64,000 bases of DNA, from positions 1-64,000 of the forward strand of contig NZ_AQWU01000070.1 in the NCBI RefSeq assembly GCF_000376265.1, given 5' to 3'. The notes under the pieces are model-generated. The model was not told the origin of the DNA and made no database searches. It saw only the letters and a program-made list of their open reading frames with translations. The translations under genes were made by a program, and so were the position numbers. Origin of the DNA: Thermus igniterrae ATCC 700962. GTDB lineage: Bacteria; Deinococcota; Deinococci; Deinococcales; Thermaceae. Shown here one piece after another: positions 32,493 to 42,404 of the stretch. The first letter of the stretch is position 1. Each line of letters begins with the position of its first letter.

Positions 32493-35400
32493 TTAGCCCT
32501 CTTCGGCCTCTTCCATGATCCTCAAAAAAGCCGCCACCACCTCGGGGTCCAGCTGTTTTCCCGCTTGCTCCTGGAGGTAGGCCAAGGCTTTTTCCTTGGG
32601 CCAGGCCTGGCGGTAGGGGCGGTCGGAGGTCAGGGCGTCATAGACGTCCACCACGGCGAAGATGCGGGCCGCCAGGGGGATGGCCTCCCCCTTCAGCCCC
32701 CGGGGATAGCCGGAGCCGTCCCAGCGCTCATGGTGGGCGTAGGGAATTTCCAGGGCCTTCTTCAGATAGGGGATGCCGGAGAGCCACTCGTAGGCGTAGA
32801 CGGGGTGCTTCTTCATGACGGCCCACTCCTCCTCCGTGAGGGGGCCGGGCTTGAGGAGGATGGCGTCGGGGATGCCCAGCTTGCCCACGTCGTGGAGGAT
32901 GGCCCCCCGCCTCATGTCGTCCAGGTCCTCCTCGGGTACCCCCAGGGCCCGGGCCAGCCTCAGGGTGAGCTCGGTGACGCGCTCCGTGTGGCCGGCGGTC
33001 TCCTGGTCCCGCAGTTCCACCGCCTTGGCCCAGCCCCAAAGCGTGAGGTCGTAGGCGGCCTCCAGCTCCCGCTGGCTTTTGAGGAGCTCCTGGAAGGTGA
33101 GGGCGTTGTCCAGGGCGATGGCTCCCTGGGTGGCCAGGGCCTCCAGGAACTCCTCGTCCTCTGGGCTCAGGTTCCAGGGGCCTCGGGTGAAGACGGCCAG
33201 CACCCCGAGGAGCTGGCCCTTGGCGAAGAGGGGATAGGCCCTTTCCACCACCAGCCCTTCCTTCAGGGTGAACTCCGGGGAGGTGCCGGGGTCTTGGGTG
33301 AGGTCGGGTACGTGCACCACCTCCCCCAGGAGGGCGGCCCTGCCCACGTGCCCCTGGCCCAGGGGGATGTGGTGGGGCAGGGCTTTTTTGGGGGAGAGGA
33401 ACCCCTTGGCGTGCTTTAGCTCCAGGACCCGGTCCTTTGAGCGGTAGAGGAAGAGGGCGGCGGCGTCCAGGGGCAGGCGCATCACCTGGTCCAGAAAGAC
33501 CTCCAAGGAGGGGGCAAGCTCCAGGGAGTGGACGATGGCCAGGTCCACGGCCCGCAGGGCCTCTAGGTATTCCAGGCGCTGGCTCAGCTTTTTCCTCAGA
33601 CTGGCCCGGCGGACGGCGTTGCCGATGGTCTCGGCTATCAGCTCCGCCCGCCCCACCTCCTTGGGGGTGGGTACCCGGGGAGGGGGCCAGGCCAGGGTGA
33701 GGACCCCAACAGCCTCCTTCCCCGCCATGAGGGGAAGCGCTGCCCCACTCCAACCCTCGGGGATGAAGGGCTTGGCCCCGGCCCGAACCCGGGGGTCTTC
33801 CCGGAGGTTGGGGCTGACCATGACCTGTCCCTGGAAGGCCTGTTGCACCAGGCTGGCCTCATCCAGGCTGGGGGGTGGAGGGAGGTCTTGGACCCAGCCC
33901 CGGCTGGCCACGGCCTCCAGGCGGCCGGTTTCCGGGTCGTAGAGGAGGAGGCTTCCCGCCGGGGCCTCGAGGGCCTCGAGGGCGGCTTCCAAGGCGTATT
34001 CCATCATCTCCTTCAGCTCCTCGCTCCGGCGCAGGGCCACGCTCACCCGGGCGAAGGCCTCCAGGGCCAGCTCCCGCTCCCGTGCCTCGGTGACGTCCAG
34101 GGCTATCCCCAAAACGGCCGGCCTTCCCCCCACCTCCACCCGGGCGGCGGCGTAGTCCAGCCAGCGCACCTCCCCGTCCTTGGTCAGGATGCGGAAGGGG
34201 TAGCGGCTTGGGGGGTTTTCCCCACGGAAGCGGGCCAGGCCCCGCTCCCGCACCGTCTCCCGGTCGGCGGGATGGACGAAGTCCCAGATGGGGCGGCTCT
34301 GGAGTTCCTCCAGGGTGTAGCCGGTGACCCTCAGGACCTCCTCGTTGGCGAAGATGAGGCGCTCCTCCTGCCACAGGAGGATGAAGGCCGGGGCGGTCTG
34401 GGCCAGGGTGCGGAAGAGGGCCTCGGACTCCCTGAGGGCCTGCTCCCTGGCCTTCTCCTCGGTGATGTCCCGTTTGATGGCGATGAAGTGTTGGATTTCG
34501 CCCTCTTCCAGGACGGGGGTGATGGTCATGTACTCCGTGTAGAGGGTGCCGTCCTTGCGGCGGTTGACGATCTCCCCCTCCCAGACCTTCCCGGAGAGAA
34601 TGGTCTCCCACATCTGCTGGTAGAACTCCTGGGGGTGCTTGCCCGACTTCAGGATGCGGGGGTTCTGGCCCAGGGCCTCCTCCGAAGCGTAGCCCGTGAG
34701 GCGGGTAAAGGCCTGGTTCACCCACGCAATGCGCCCGTCGCGGTCGGTGAGCACCACGGCCTCGTGGGCGGCCCTCAGGGCCTCCTCCAGGAGCCTCCGG
34801 GTGGCCTCGGCCTTGAGCTTTTCCGTCACGTCCAAAGCCGCCACCAGCACCGCCGGCCGCCTCCCGTATTCCAGGGTGTGGGAGTGGATTTCCACCTGGA
34901 TTTCCCGGCCGTCCTTGAGGCGGTGGGTCCAGGGGCCGGACTGCTGCAGGGGGGGGCGGGGCTGTTTCAGCTCTTCCAGGAGGCGGAGCCTCTCCCGCTC
35001 CGGGCGGATTTCCAGGATGGTCATGGTGAGGAACTCCGCCCGGCTGTAGCCATACTTGGCCACCGCCGCCTCGTTCACCTCCAGGAAGCGGAGGGTCTCC
35101 CGGTCGTAGACCCACATGGGCAGGGGGTGGGCCTGGAAGAGGAGGCGGAAGCGCTCCTCAGCCTGCACCTCCTGGGTGACATCCATGCCGTACCCGGTCA
35201 GGAGGCGGCTTTGCGGGTCGTAGACCAGGCTGTCCTGGAGCCAGACCCACTGCTCCTTCCTTCCGTGCCAGAAGCGGTAGCGGAGCTGGACCACTTCCCC
35301 GGGTCTGGCCACTGCCTGGCGGCAGACCTCTTGGGCGGCCTCCCGGTCTTCGGGGTGGACCTTTTCGTAAAAGCTCGCGGGCTCGGCCAGCGCCTCTTTG

Positions 35401-36131
35401 GGGTAGCCCAGGATGCGCTCCGCCTGGGGAGAGGCGTAGAGAAGGGGCAGGAAGGCGGGATCGGCCCCCTCGGGAACCAGGGCCTGGAAGACGCGGCCGG
35501 GTAGCGCTTCCAAAAGGCCCTGGAGCCGGGCACGCTCCCTTTCCAGCTCGCTTTCGTCGCGCACATTCAGCACGATGCCCCGCACCGCCGGGTCCTGGAG
35601 GAGGTTCCGGCCCCAGACCCGCACGAACCGGGTCTCTCCCCTGGCGTCCAGGATGCGGAAGCTGTACTCCCGGGTGGACCCGGGGTAGCGGAGAAGGTCC
35701 TCCAGGACGGCCTCGGCGTAGGTGCGGTCCTCGGGGTGGACGAAGTCCAGGGCGTGCAGGGGGGTGCGGGTGTAGCCCAGGGGGTCATAGCCCAGCACCT
35801 GGGCCACGTTGGGGGAGACGTAGGTGAGCACACCCTTTGGGTCCACCACGTAGATGAGCTCCCGCCCCTCTTCCACCAGGGCGCGGAAGCGGCGCTCGGA
35901 GGCCTTTAGGCCTTCCTCTTCCCTGCGCCTTTGGGCCTCCAGGGCCAGGGCCAGGAAGTAGACCAGGAGGCCGGAGAGCAGGACGAAGGTGAGGCCCTTT
36001 CCCGTCTGCCAGCGGGTGAGGGTCTGGGCCTCGGGGAAGAGCTGGAGAAAAAGCTGGTCGCTCCCCAGGATCCACACCAGGGCGAAGAGGGCATAGGCCA
36101 GGGTGAGTTTCCAGGGGTTGCTGAGGCGCAC
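32493..36131 (-). CDS. Membrane multi-PAS/GAF sensor with HD-GYP cyclic-di-GMP phosphodiesterase
   Basis: The 1212 residues begin with two TM helices (KLTLAYALFALVWILGSDQL, then GLTFVLLSGLLVYFLALALE). Five PAS domains follow (about 80-700; the fourth, with LTDRDGRIAWVNQAFTRLTG, resembles redox-sensing PAS), then two GAF domains (about 715-1015) and a complete HD-GYP domain (LHDVGKLGIPDAILLKPG, then HHERWDGSGYPRGLKGE). HD-GYP enzymes break down cyclic di-GMP. GTG 36131 is chosen because a perfect TATAAT lies 9 nt before it; the frame is open to 36188. It directly follows two other c-di-GMP genes. Confidence 0.9.
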   Translation of the reverse strand: MRLSNPWKLTLAYALFALVWILGSDQLFLQLFPEAQTLTRWQTGKGLTFVLLSGLLVYFLALALEAQRRREEEGLKASERRFRALVEEGRELIYVVDPKGVLTYVSPNVAQVLGYDPLGYTRTPLHALDFVHPEDRTYAEAVLEDLLRYPGSTREYSFRILDARGETRFVRVWGRNLLQDPAVRGIVLNVRDESELERERARLQGLLEALPGRVFQALVPEGADPAFLPLLYASPQAERILGYPKEALAEPASFYEKVHPEDREAAQEVCRQAVARPGEVVQLRYRFWHGRKEQWVWLQDSLVYDPQSRLLTGYGMDVTQEVQAEERFRLLFQAHPLPMWVYDRETLRFLEVNEAAVAKYGYSRAEFLTMTILEIRPERERLRLLEELKQPRPPLQQSGPWTHRLKDGREIQVEIHSHTLEYGRRPAVLVAALDVTEKLKAEATRRLLEEALRAAHEAVVLTDRDGRIAWVNQAFTRLTGYASEEALGQNPRILKSGKHPQEFYQQMWETILSGKVWEGEIVNRRKDGTLYTEYMTITPVLEEGEIQHFIAIKRDITEEKAREQALRESEALFRTLAQTAPAFILLWQEERLIFANEEVLRVTGYTLEELQSRPIWDFVHPADRETVRERGLARFRGENPPSRYPFRILTKDGEVRWLDYAAARVEVGGRPAVLGIALDVTEARERELALEAFARVSVALRRSEELKEMMEYALEAALEALEAPAGSLLLYDPETGRLEAVASRGWVQDLPPPPSLDEASLVQQAFQGQVMVSPNLREDPRVRAGAKPFIPEGWSGAALPLMAGKEAVGVLTLAWPPPRVPTPKEVGRAELIAETIGNAVRRASLRKKLSQRLEYLEALRAVDLAIVHSLELAPSLEVFLDQVMRLPLDAAALFLYRSKDRVLELKHAKGFLSPKKALPHHIPLGQGHVGRAALLGEVVHVPDLTQDPGTSPEFTLKEGLVVERAYPLFAKGQLLGVLAVFTRGPWNLSPEDEEFLEALATQGAIALDNALTFQELLKSQRELEAAYDLTLWGWAKAVELRDQETAGHTERVTELTLRLARALGVPEEDLDDMRRGAILHDVGKLGIPDAILLKPGPLTEEEWAVMKKHPVYAYEWLSGIPYLKKALEIPYAHHERWDGSGYPRGLKGEAIPLAARIFAVVDVYDALTSDRPYRQAWPKEKALAYLQEQAGKQLDPEVVAAFLRIMEEAEEG

Positions 36132-36140
36132 GCCGCCTGC

Positions 36141-36146
36141 ATTATA
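36141..36146 (-). promoter_or_regulatory. Consensus -10 of the HD-GYP sensor gene
   Basis: A perfect TATAAT on the minus strand (36146 to 36141) is 9 nt before GTG 36131. It overlaps the last codons of the upstream EAL gene and sets the start of the HD-GYP protein. Confidence 0.6.
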
Positions 36147-38709
36147 AGGCCTGGGGCTTCCCCAAAAGGTATCCCTGGCCCAGGGCAAAGCCCAGGCCCT
36201 TCAGGTGGTGCAAAACGGCCTCCTCCTCAATGCCCTCGGCCACGGCCGTCAAGCGCAGGGCCCGGGCCAGGGCGGCCACCGCGGCCACCACCCGGGCGGC
36301 CGGGCTTTGGGGGTCTGGAGGGCTTCCCAGGGCCTGGGTGAAGGCCTGGCCCAGCTTCAGGCCGTCCACGGGCAGGTGGGCCAGGCGCTCCAGGCTGGAG
36401 TGGCCGCTGCCGAAGTCGTCCAGGAATATCCGTACCCCCAGGCCCCTCAGCACCCCCAGGGCCTTGGTGGCGTCCCGGCCCCTTTCGTCGGGGATGACGC
36501 TGGTCTCCGTGACCTCGAGGACCAGCCCCTCGGGAGGGCACCCCGTCTCCTCCAGCACCTGGGCCACCCCGGCGGGGTAGTGGGGGTCCAGGAGCTCCTG
36601 AGGGCTCACGTTTACGTGCACGGGGAGGCCGTGGCGCTTCTGCTCGGCGCAGGCCCGGCGGAGGACCCAGTGGCCCAGCCTGGCCATGAGCCGGTGCCGC
36701 TCCGCCAGGGGGATGAACTCGGAAGGCGGGGCCAGGCGCCAGCGCAGGAGGGCTTCCAGGGCCACCCTTTCCCCGGTGTGCAGGTCCACGATGGGCTGGT
36801 AGACGAGCCAAAGCCCCTCTTCCCCCTCCAAATCCTCCCGCAACGCCTCCAGGAGGGCCATCTCCCGGCGCAGGCCCTCCTGGAGGTGGGCCTCGTAGAA
36901 GGCCAGGCGGTCCTTTCCCTCCCCCTTGGCCCGGTACAGGGCCAGGTCCGCCCTCTGCAACAGTTCCCCGGGGGAAAGGCCGGTTTCTCCCAGGGCGATG
37001 CCGATGGAGGTGGTGAGGTGGTAGACCCGCTCCCCCACCCCGAGGGGCAGGCGCACCACCTCCAGAAGCCTTTCCGCCACGGCCGCGGCCTCCTCGGGGC
37101 CCCGAAGGCCGGTGAGGAGGACCAGGAACTCGTCCCCTCCCTGGCGGGCCACCAGGTCCCGGGGGCGGAGGGCGGCCCGGAGCCGGGCGGCCACCCCCCT
37201 CAGCACCTCGTCCCCGGCGGCGTGGCCGTCCAGGTCGTTCACCAGCTTGAGGCCGTCCAGGTCCAGGTACAAGACGGCCAGGCCCTGGTTTTCCTCGGCC
37301 AGGGCCTGGGCCAGCTTCTCCAGGAAGAAGAGGCGGTTGGGGAGGCCCGTGAGGGGGTCGTGGTAGGCCAGGTGGTGGAGTTGCCCCTCCAGCTCCAGGC
37401 GCCTGAGGAGGAGGCCCAGCTGGCTGGCGAAGGCCTGGGCCAGCTCCAGGTCCAGCGGGGTGAAGGCGTCTTCCCGCTCAAAGTTGTCCAGGTAGAGGAA
37501 GGCCTTGCGTTCCCCCGCCAGGTAGACGGGTACGGAGAGGATGGCCCTGATCTCCCGCACCCGCCCGGCCTCCTCCATCACCTGGCGGCGCTTTTTGTCC
37601 AGGCGGGCGTTGAAGCGCTGGAGGTCCTTCCAGGTGAAGATCTGGGCCTCCCGGTGGCCGGTGAGGGAAAGGGGCTCCTCGGGGCGCAGGGTCACCTGGC
37701 GCAGGGCCGCAAGGTCATACCCCTTGGCGGCCACGAAGTGGTAGTTCCCGTCCTCCAGGAGCACGGTGACGCTTCCCGCCTGGGCGCTGGGGAGGGTTTC
37801 CAGGGCGGCCTCGAGGATGAGGCCGAAGATGGAGTCCGAGATGCCCTCGGCCATGAGGGTTTCGTAGACCCGAAGGAGGTTCTTGCGGAAGACGCTCCAG
37901 CGGGCTTCCCGGGCCTCTATCTCCCGCCTTTCCGTTACGTCCACCCCCAGGGCCAGCACCTCCAGGGCCTCCCCTCCGGGGCCAGGTACCCCCAGGAGGG
38001 TCCACTCCACCGCCCGATGGCCTTCGCTGGTGTGGAGGTGGGGGCGGCCCGGGTGGGCCAGGGCCTGGGCCAGGGGAAGGGGTGGGGGTTTGGGGAAGGC
38101 CTGCCGGAAGGCGGGGTTGGCGTAGAGGAGGCGGCCTTCGGGGCTGAGGCGGGCCAGGTGGAAGGGGGAGGTCTCCAGAAGCCTTTCCAGCCAGCGCGTC
38201 CGCTCCCAAAGCCCCAGGGTGCGCGCCAGCGCCTCGGCCATCACCCGCAGGAGCTCTTCCTCCTCCGGGGTAAAGACCCGCTCCCGCCGGCAGTCGTCCA
38301 CCCCCAGGAACCCCCAGAGGGTGCCCTCCAAGAAGATGGGGACCACCAGGAGGCTTAGGATGTCCTGGGCTTCCAAAAGCGGCCTTTCCTCCGGGGGAAA
38401 GGTCCTCACCGGGCCGGCCACCGCCCGGTTCTTCAGGAAGTAGGCCATCCAGCGGCCGTAGCCGCCTTCCCGCATGGGCAGGTTCTGCAGGGCGGGGTTT
38501 TCCAGCTGGGGGGTGGTGCCGGGCCCCGCCCACTCGCAAAGCTGGGAGGTGTACCAGGCACCCTTCCGCTTCTCCAGGCGGAAGAGGTAGGCCCGGTCGG
38601 CCCTGAGGGCCTGGCCTATGCCCTCCAGGGCCTTGGGAAGGCCCTGGAGCCCGTCCCTCAGGAGAGGAAGGAGGGTCCGGTAGAGGCTTGCCCCGGGGGC
38701 CAGGTCCAT
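36142..38709 (-). CDS. GAF-PAS-GAF-GGDEF-EAL cyclic-di-GMP enzyme
   Basis: The 855-residue soluble protein has a GAF domain (about 20-165), a PAS domain (about 170-275), a second GAF (about 280-430), a GGDEF domain with intact QGGDEF and an upstream inhibitory RPRD site, and an EAL domain with LEALLRW, EVTETS, LDDFGSGHSS and AEGIEEE. Both catalytic halves look intact, so it could make and degrade c-di-GMP, with direction set by the sensors. ATG 38709 lies 15 nt after TATACT. It converges with no neighbour and is followed directly by the HD-GYP gene. Confidence 0.92.
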   Translation of the reverse strand: MDLAPGASLYRTLLPLLRDGLQGLPKALEGIGQALRADRAYLFRLEKRKGAWYTSQLCEWAGPGTTPQLENPALQNLPMREGGYGRWMAYFLKNRAVAGPVRTFPPEERPLLEAQDILSLLVVPIFLEGTLWGFLGVDDCRRERVFTPEEEELLRVMAEALARTLGLWERTRWLERLLETSPFHLARLSPEGRLLYANPAFRQAFPKPPPLPLAQALAHPGRPHLHTSEGHRAVEWTLLGVPGPGGEALEVLALGVDVTERREIEAREARWSVFRKNLLRVYETLMAEGISDSIFGLILEAALETLPSAQAGSVTVLLEDGNYHFVAAKGYDLAALRQVTLRPEEPLSLTGHREAQIFTWKDLQRFNARLDKKRRQVMEEAGRVREIRAILSVPVYLAGERKAFLYLDNFEREDAFTPLDLELAQAFASQLGLLLRRLELEGQLHHLAYHDPLTGLPNRLFFLEKLAQALAEENQGLAVLYLDLDGLKLVNDLDGHAAGDEVLRGVAARLRAALRPRDLVARQGGDEFLVLLTGLRGPEEAAAVAERLLEVVRLPLGVGERVYHLTTSIGIALGETGLSPGELLQRADLALYRAKGEGKDRLAFYEAHLQEGLRREMALLEALREDLEGEEGLWLVYQPIVDLHTGERVALEALLRWRLAPPSEFIPLAERHRLMARLGHWVLRRACAEQKRHGLPVHVNVSPQELLDPHYPAGVAQVLEETGCPPEGLVLEVTETSVIPDERGRDATKALGVLRGLGVRIFLDDFGSGHSSLERLAHLPVDGLKLGQAFTQALGSPPDPQSPAARVVAAVAALARALRLTAVAEGIEEEAVLHHLKGLGFALGQGYLLGKPQAL

Positions 38710-38724
38710 GGCCGAACCGGGGTC

Positions 38725-38730
38725 AGTATA
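38725..38730 (-). promoter_or_regulatory. -10 hexamer of the GGDEF-EAL gene
   Basis: TATACT on the minus strand (38730 to 38725) is 15 nt before ATG 38709. Confidence 0.5.
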
Positions 38731-38759
38731 CCCGCTTCCTGGGGGTGGAACAAGGAGGA

Positions 38760-41000
38760 CTAGGCCAGGACCGAGAGGCCCTGGGCCTTGGCCTGGTACA
38801 TGCGGCTGTCGGCGGCGGTGAGGAGGGCATCTGGGGCGGTTCCGTCTTCGGGGTAGGTGGCCAGGCCGATGTTCACCCCCAGGCAGAGGCCCTGGAAGCA
38901 GAGGGCCTCTATGGCCCGGGCGTAGCGGAAGGCGGCGGCCAGGGCCCCCTCCTTGCCGGTGTGGGGAAAGAGGGCGGCGAACTCGTCCCCGCCCCAGCGG
39001 AAGAGGCGGTCCCCGTTGCGCCGCTCTTGGGAAAGGGCCTCGGCCACCTTGATGAGGGCCAGGTCCCCCGTGGCGTGGCCCAGGCGGTCGTTGATGGCCT
39101 TGAACCCCTGCAGGTCCAAGACGGCCAGGGAGAGGGGATAGCCGTAGCGCTCGGCTCGCTTGAGCTCCTCCAGGAAGGCGCGTTCAAAGGCGCGGCGGTT
39201 GGGGAGGCCGGTGAGGGGGTCGGTGAGGGCGGCCTCCTCCAGGAGGTGGCGGGTGCGGTGCTCGTGGAGCAGGGTGGCGATGGGGGCGGCGAAGAAGCGG
39301 GCCACCTGCAAGGAGTCCTCCCCGAAGGCCCGGGGGTCGTGGAGGTTGTCCAGGTTCAAGTAAGCCAGCACCTCCCCCTTGTAGGGGATGGGCAGGCAGA
39401 GGTTGGCCTGGATTTCCCGGGCACGGCCGGCGGTGTCAATGATTTGGGGCGGAGCTGTCCGGTGGCTTATCTCGGGGATGTTCCGCTCCTCCTGGCTCAT
39501 GATGCGGGGTTCCCCGCGGCGGGCCTGTCCTTCCCCCAGGCCGTACCAGAGGAGCTGGTCCTCGGGGCTGAAGGCCACGGACTGGAGGGCCGGGAGGTCG
39601 TAGCCCACCGCCGCCTTGAAGCGGTACTGGCCTTCCTCCAGCACCAGGAGGCTTCCTGCCTCGGAACCCGGCACCTGGTGGATGGCCTCCTCCAAGACCC
39701 GCTGGTAGAGTTCCTCCAGGGGCTTTTCCAAAAGGTCCAGAAAAAGCCGGTTCACTCCCTCGTGCCGGCGCTTTTCCGCCAGGCGTTCCAGCCCCAGGCC
39801 CAGGGTGCGGCAGGCCAGGAGGAGGAGTTCCACCTCGGCCTGGCACCAGAGGCGCTCTGCCCGCTGGCCCACCACCAGCACCCGGCGGCTCCTGGGGGCG
39901 CCTGGGGAAGGCAGGGGAAGGGCGGCGAAGGTGCGCCAGTCCAGGGCCTTGAGTGCGGGCACTACCCGGTTTTCCTCCGCATAGCGGGCGGTGAAGAGGG
40001 GGCTTCCCGTCTCGTACACCTGCCAGGCCAGGCCCTGGCCGTAGGGGAGGCCCTCTTGCAACACGCGGAGGAGGGTTTCCTCCTTCACCCCCTGATGGGC
40101 TAGGGCCTGGAGCCTGGCCCCCCGCACCTCCCAAAGGGCCCCAGATTCCAGCTGGAGCACCTCCAGGAGCAGGGCCAGGGCCTTCTGGGCCGCCTCCTCG
40201 AGGGTGGCGGCGCTTTGCAGGCGCTCCGAGAGCTCGGCCAAAAAGCGGCGCTCCTCCAGGTCCACCAGGCGGTCCAGGTGCAGGCTCACCGCCTGGGCGA
40301 AGCGGGAAAGCCCCCCCACGTCCTCAGGGGAGAAGGGTCTGTCCCGCTCCAGGTTGAGGACCGCCACCACCTCCCCCCGAAGCTTAAGGGGCAGGGCCAG
40401 CTCGGAAAGGGCCTGGTGCCCCGGGGCGCCCAGGTAGCTGGGCTCCTGGCGCACATCGGGGATGTAAAGGGGCTTCCCCTCCCGGAAGGCCCGGCCCACC
40501 ACCCCGGTTGGGGGAATCTCCTCCAGGGCCAGGGGAGGGACGCTGGCCAAAAGGCGGAAGCCCCTGGGGGAAGGCACCCACACCCCCACGTGCCCCCCTT
40601 CCCCCAGGGCGGCCAGGCTCTGGGGAAGGCTTTCCAGGAGGGCCTTGCGGTTTTGCGCCTGGGGGAGCCCTTCGAGGGCGCTGGCCAGGAGGCGCTGGGT
40701 GTGGGCCAGGGCCCGGGCCTTGAAGTGGGCCTTCCGGAGGCTCTGTCCGATGTCGTTGGCCAGCAGGGCGGAGAGGAGGAGAAGGGCCACGGCCAGGGGC
40801 TGGAACCCCGGGAAGGGCAAGAGCAAGGCGGTGGAGAGCAGGCTGGCCAGCAGTCCCCACCCAAGCCCGTAGAGGCTGGCCGTGGTGGCGGTGAAGATCA
40901 TGAACCAGGGGAGGATGTAGGGATCCGAGTAGCCCAAAACCCCCACCAGAAGCCCCAGCAGGAGGGCCCCCAAGGCGATCACGGGATAGGGCAGGGCCAT
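38760..41000 (-). CDS. Membrane diguanylate cyclase with multiple GAF domains
   Basis: The 746 residues start with about four TM helices (ALGALLLGLLVGVLGYSDPY, FMIFTATTASLYGLGWGLLA and others). Three GAF-like sensor domains follow (about 100-570) and a C-terminal GGDEF domain (about 580-746) with intact WGGDEF and RNGD inhibitory site. It should synthesise c-di-GMP from GTP in response to an unknown signal. A TAGCAT hexamer lies 9 nt before ATG 41000. Confidence 0.9.
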   Translation of the reverse strand: MALPYPVIALGALLLGLLVGVLGYSDPYILPWFMIFTATTASLYGLGWGLLASLLSTALLLPFPGFQPLAVALLLLSALLANDIGQSLRKAHFKARALAHTQRLLASALEGLPQAQNRKALLESLPQSLAALGEGGHVGVWVPSPRGFRLLASVPPLALEEIPPTGVVGRAFREGKPLYIPDVRQEPSYLGAPGHQALSELALPLKLRGEVVAVLNLERDRPFSPEDVGGLSRFAQAVSLHLDRLVDLEERRFLAELSERLQSAATLEEAAQKALALLLEVLQLESGALWEVRGARLQALAHQGVKEETLLRVLQEGLPYGQGLAWQVYETGSPLFTARYAEENRVVPALKALDWRTFAALPLPSPGAPRSRRVLVVGQRAERLWCQAEVELLLLACRTLGLGLERLAEKRRHEGVNRLFLDLLEKPLEELYQRVLEEAIHQVPGSEAGSLLVLEEGQYRFKAAVGYDLPALQSVAFSPEDQLLWYGLGEGQARRGEPRIMSQEERNIPEISHRTAPPQIIDTAGRAREIQANLCLPIPYKGEVLAYLNLDNLHDPRAFGEDSLQVARFFAAPIATLLHEHRTRHLLEEAALTDPLTGLPNRRAFERAFLEELKRAERYGYPLSLAVLDLQGFKAINDRLGHATGDLALIKVAEALSQERRNGDRLFRWGGDEFAALFPHTGKEGALAAAFRYARAIEALCFQGLCLGVNIGLATYPEDGTAPDALLTAADSRMYQAKAQGLSVLA

Positions 41001-41045
41001 GTTTGGGCCATGCTAACCCAGGCTCTGCTCCTTTTGCCAGGGGGT

Positions 41046-42404
41046 TCAGCCGGGGGAGGGGGAGAGGGCCAGGTAGGCCACGGCCCTTTCCGCGGCCCGC
41101 CTGCCCGTGCGCACCACCTCGGGAAGGCCCACCCCTTCCAGGTAGTTCCCGGCCAGGAACACCCCAGGGGCCTTAAGGAGGGCCATCTCCAGCCGCTCCA
41201 CCCGCTCCAGGTGCCCCACCCGGTAGGCGGGCATGCCCTCGGGGAAGCGGAAGGCCCAGGTGCGCTCCGGCTTCACCTCCTGCCCCAGGAAGCGGCGCAG
41301 GTCCTCCAGGGCCACCCGCACCAGCTCCGCCTCGGCCAGGCGGGCCACCTCCCCCGAGAGGTAGGCCCGGGCCAGGGAAAACCCCTCGGGGGCCCTTCCC
41401 GGCCATTTCTGGTGGGTCCAGGTGAAGCCCCGCACCCGGTACCCCTCCCCCTTGGCCATGAGGAGGCCGTGGCCCCTCACCGGAAGGGGTTCCCGGAAGG
41501 CCAGGCTCACCGTGGCCGCCGGGGTGTGGGGGATGCCCTTGAGGAGGGCGGTGGCCTCGGGGAGGAAGGGCCTTAGGAGGGCCGCGGCCACCGGGGCGGG
41601 GGTGGCCAGGACCACGGCCTCCGCCTCCAGGACCCCCCTGGGGGTGTGGAGGCGGTAGCCCCCCTTCCCGGGTTCTAGGCCTAGGACCGGGGTGGCCAGG
41701 AGGGTCCTTTCCCCCAGGGCCTCCGCCATCTTGCGGGTAAGGGCGGAAAGCCCCTCGGCGAAGGAGAAGAAGAGGCTTCCTCCCTCCCGGCTTCCCCGGG
41801 CCCTCCTGGCCCGCATGGCCCCAAGGACCAGGCTTCGGTGCTTCCGCTCCAGCTCCAGGAGCTGGGGAAAGGCGGCCCTCATGGAAAGCTCCTCGGGCTC
41901 CCCCCCGTAGATCCCCCCGGCCAGGGGGGCCACCAGGGCCTCGTAGACCTCGAGGCCCAGCCGGCGCTCCACGAACTCCTTGAGGCTCTCGTCCTCCTTT
42001 CCCCCCCGGGGAAGGAAGAGGTCATAGAGGGCCCGGAGCTTCCCCCAGGGGGAGAGGAGGGGGGTTTTGGCCAGGGCCTTGAGGTCCCCGGGCACCACCT
42101 GCAGAAGCCCCTCGGGGAGGGGGTGGGCCCTTCCCTTGCGCAGGATGAAGGCCGCGGGCTTTTGCGGCAGGGTGCCTATGGGGGTGAGCCCAAAGGCCTC
42201 CCCCAGCGCCAGCACCTCCTTCTTGTAGCGCACGCTGGCGTCGGGGCCCCCCTCAATCAGGAAGCCTTCCCCCCGGTGGGTGAAGACCTTGCCTCCCAGG
42301 CGGGGGGCGGCCTCCAGGAGGAGGAAGTCTGCGCCCCGTTCCTTCAGGGCCAGGGCGGCGGAAAGCCCTGCCCATCCCCCGCCCACCACGACTACCTGAG
42401 CCAC
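41046..42404 (-). CDS. hemG: Protoporphyrinogen/coproporphyrinogen oxidase (HemG/HemY, CgoX)
   Basis: The 452-residue FAD enzyme opens with VVVVGGGWAGLSAALALKE, the dinucleotide-binding motif, followed by LLEAAPRLGGKVFTHRGEG. A C-terminal FAD motif (PGVFLAGNYLEGVGLPEVV) is present. It oxidises the porphyrinogen ring late in heme synthesis. Starts with GTG 42404, overlapping hemH by 13 nt. Operon order hemE-hemH-hemG matches the coproporphyrin-dependent branch of Gram-positive bacteria and Thermus relatives. Confidence 0.92.
   Translation of the reverse strand: MAQVVVVGGGWAGLSAALALKERGADFLLLEAAPRLGGKVFTHRGEGFLIEGGPDASVRYKKEVLALGEAFGLTPIGTLPQKPAAFILRKGRAHPLPEGLLQVVPGDLKALAKTPLLSPWGKLRALYDLFLPRGGKEDESLKEFVERRLGLEVYEALVAPLAGGIYGGEPEELSMRAAFPQLLELERKHRSLVLGAMRARRARGSREGGSLFFSFAEGLSALTRKMAEALGERTLLATPVLGLEPGKGGYRLHTPRGVLEAEAVVLATPAPVAAALLRPFLPEATALLKGIPHTPAATVSLAFREPLPVRGHGLLMAKGEGYRVRGFTWTHQKWPGRAPEGFSLARAYLSGEVARLAEAELVRVALEDLRRFLGQEVKPERTWAFRFPEGMPAYRVGHLERVERLEMALLKAPGVFLAGNYLEGVGLPEVVRTGRRAAERAVAYLALSPSPG

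Noticed and set aside
33843-35504. A 553-codon open frame on the plus strand opposite the HD-GYP sensor gene
   Set aside because: Antisense shadow of PAS/GAF coding sequence with no recognisable domain.
36205-38358. A 717-codon open frame on the plus strand opposite the GGDEF-EAL gene
   Set aside because: It is antisense to a gene with clear conserved domains, and its product is low-complexity (rich in Gly, Gln, Leu, His, Pro), as expected from GC-rich codon bias. No motif or ribosome site supports it.
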